Shown piece after piece: positions 5,558 through 6,010 of a stretch of 6,010 nucleotides of DNA; the first letter of the stretch is position 1; every line of letters starts with the position of its first letter. The DNA comes from Lachnospiraceae bacterium UBA1267. Its GTDB lineage: Bacteria > Bacillota > Clostridia > Lachnospirales > Lachnospiraceae. The DNA is taken from positions 1 through 6,010 of the forward strand of contig DBVJ01000014.1 in NCBI GenBank assembly GCA_002308115.1. Direction: 5' to 3'. The position numbers were made by a program, and so were the translations under genes. Below the pieces are notes generated by a model. It made no database searches. It saw only the letters and a program-made list of their open reading frames with translations, and was not told the DNA's origin.

Positions 5558-6010
5558 CTATCGGATCAGGGAAGCGCGCTGCTTTCACATCCTCCTCCGT
5601 AATTCCGGTCTCACGACCCATGATCTCATTGAGTGCCCGTACTGTTTCCTCCGGCGACAGATTGGCATTGTGATTGTTGGAACGCATGGCTTCCACAAAG
5701 GAAACGCCCTTCCCTTTCACCGTATGCATCAGAACCATCGTGGGCTTGTCATTGGGGTGATAATCTTTTAACCCACGGATGGCCGAAACGAGCTGTATCA
5801 AGTCGTTTCCGTCGCTGAGCGTATAAACGTTCCAGTTAAAGCTCCGCCACTTGTCTTCCAGAGAATCCAGTCCGTTCACGTCTTCCACAGCCCCGTCCAG
5901 CTGATAACGGTTCAAATCCGTAAAGGCGAACAGGTTGCTGAGTTCTTCGTTCCCGGCGAGCATTGCTGCTTCCCATATCTGACCTTCCTGGCTTTCACCG
6001 TCGCCGATCA
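5541..6010 (-). CDS. transketolase N-terminal subunit, partial (5' end outside window)
   Basis: This is the diphosphate-binding half of the split thiamine-diphosphate transketolase. The frame stays open to the right edge. The 155 C-terminal residues are visible, against about 270-285 in full-length relatives, so roughly 120 N-terminal residues and the start codon lie outside. The Met at 5963 is internal, not a start, because the cofactor motif begins upstream of it. GDGESQEGQIWEAA supplies the metal-ligand Asp and the conserved Glu of the TPP motif, and the motif closes 29 residues later at DLNRYQLDG with the metal-ligand Asn. MHTVKGKGVSF is the usual segment before the active-site loop, and the His in NNHNANL is probably equivalent to the active-site His of that loop (E. 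coli TktA H261). It is the first gene visible in the operon; promoter and regulator must lie further right. Confidence 0.93.
   Translation of the reverse strand, partial: IGDGESQEGQIWEAAMLAGNEELSNLFAFTDLNRYQLDGAVEDVNGLDSLEDKWRSFNWNVYTLSDGNDLIQLVSAIRGLKDYHPNDKPTMVLMHTVKGKGVSFVEAMRSNNHNANLSPEETVRALNEIMGRETGITEEDVKAARFPDPIERGTF

Noticed and set aside
4639..5673. Plus-strand open frame of 344 codons opposite the transketolase genes
   Set aside because: It is a shadow of the transketolase coding strand; it crosses the junction of two real genes and shows no protein family features.
4618..6010. Apulose-4-phosphate transketolase (AplAB) of the apiose pathway, or 1-deoxyxylulose-5-phosphate synthase
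   Set aside because: There is no apulose kinase or apiose isomerase here, and a GH31 alpha-glucosidase-type enzyme does not fit apiosides. DXS is a single long chain and not split. The apiose option is less likely rather than excluded.

Overview
The window is one uninterrupted minus-strand gene block, read from the right edge to the left. It looks like a catabolic operon of an anaerobic bacterium, probably a gut-type Firmicute. The reasons are strong AGGAGG-type ribosome sites, an iron-dependent alcohol dehydrogenase, a transketolase split into two polypeptides, a GPH-type sugar symporter, and moderately GC-rich DNA by eye. TGA is used as stop and Trp is TGG, so the standard bacterial code applies. 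No RNA gene, mobile element, CRISPR array or convincing terminator is visible. Gaps between genes are 52 bases or less, so there is no large empty stretch.

Layout in order of transcription: transketolase N-terminal subunit (6010 to 5541, 5' end outside the window), transketolase C-terminal subunit (5541-4618), RpiB/LacAB-type isomerase (4602-4117), iron-containing alcohol dehydrogenase (4092-2998), GH31 alpha-glycosidase of the YihQ/sulfoquinovosidase type (2945-966), and a GPH-family transporter (932 to 1, 3' end outside the window).

Taken together, a glycoside would be imported by the transporter and hydrolysed in the cytoplasm by the GH31 enzyme. The sugar would then be shortened by two-carbon transfers through the transketolase, with an isomerisation of the four-carbon aldose by the RpiB-like protein. 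The remaining two-carbon aldehyde would be reduced by the dehydrogenase. This gene set closely resembles the sulfoglycolytic transketolase (sulfo-TK) pathway for sulfoquinovose described from Clostridium sp. MSTE9, in which isethionate is the end product.

The main surprise is that the GH31 enzyme aligns without gaps to the sulfoquinovosidase active site but has Gln where the sulfonate-binding Arg should be, and Phe where the sulfonate-site Tyr should be. The transketolase and isomerase also carry changes at positions that bind phosphate in classical members. The operon is therefore either a divergent sulfoquinovose pathway or, more interestingly, a transketolase pathway of the same logic for a different, perhaps uncharged, hexose. 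The hexose aldose-ketose isomerase, any kinase and the regulator are not in the window.

Comparisons to E. coli YihQ, TktA, RpiB and FucO were made from memory of those sequences and should be confirmed by alignment.
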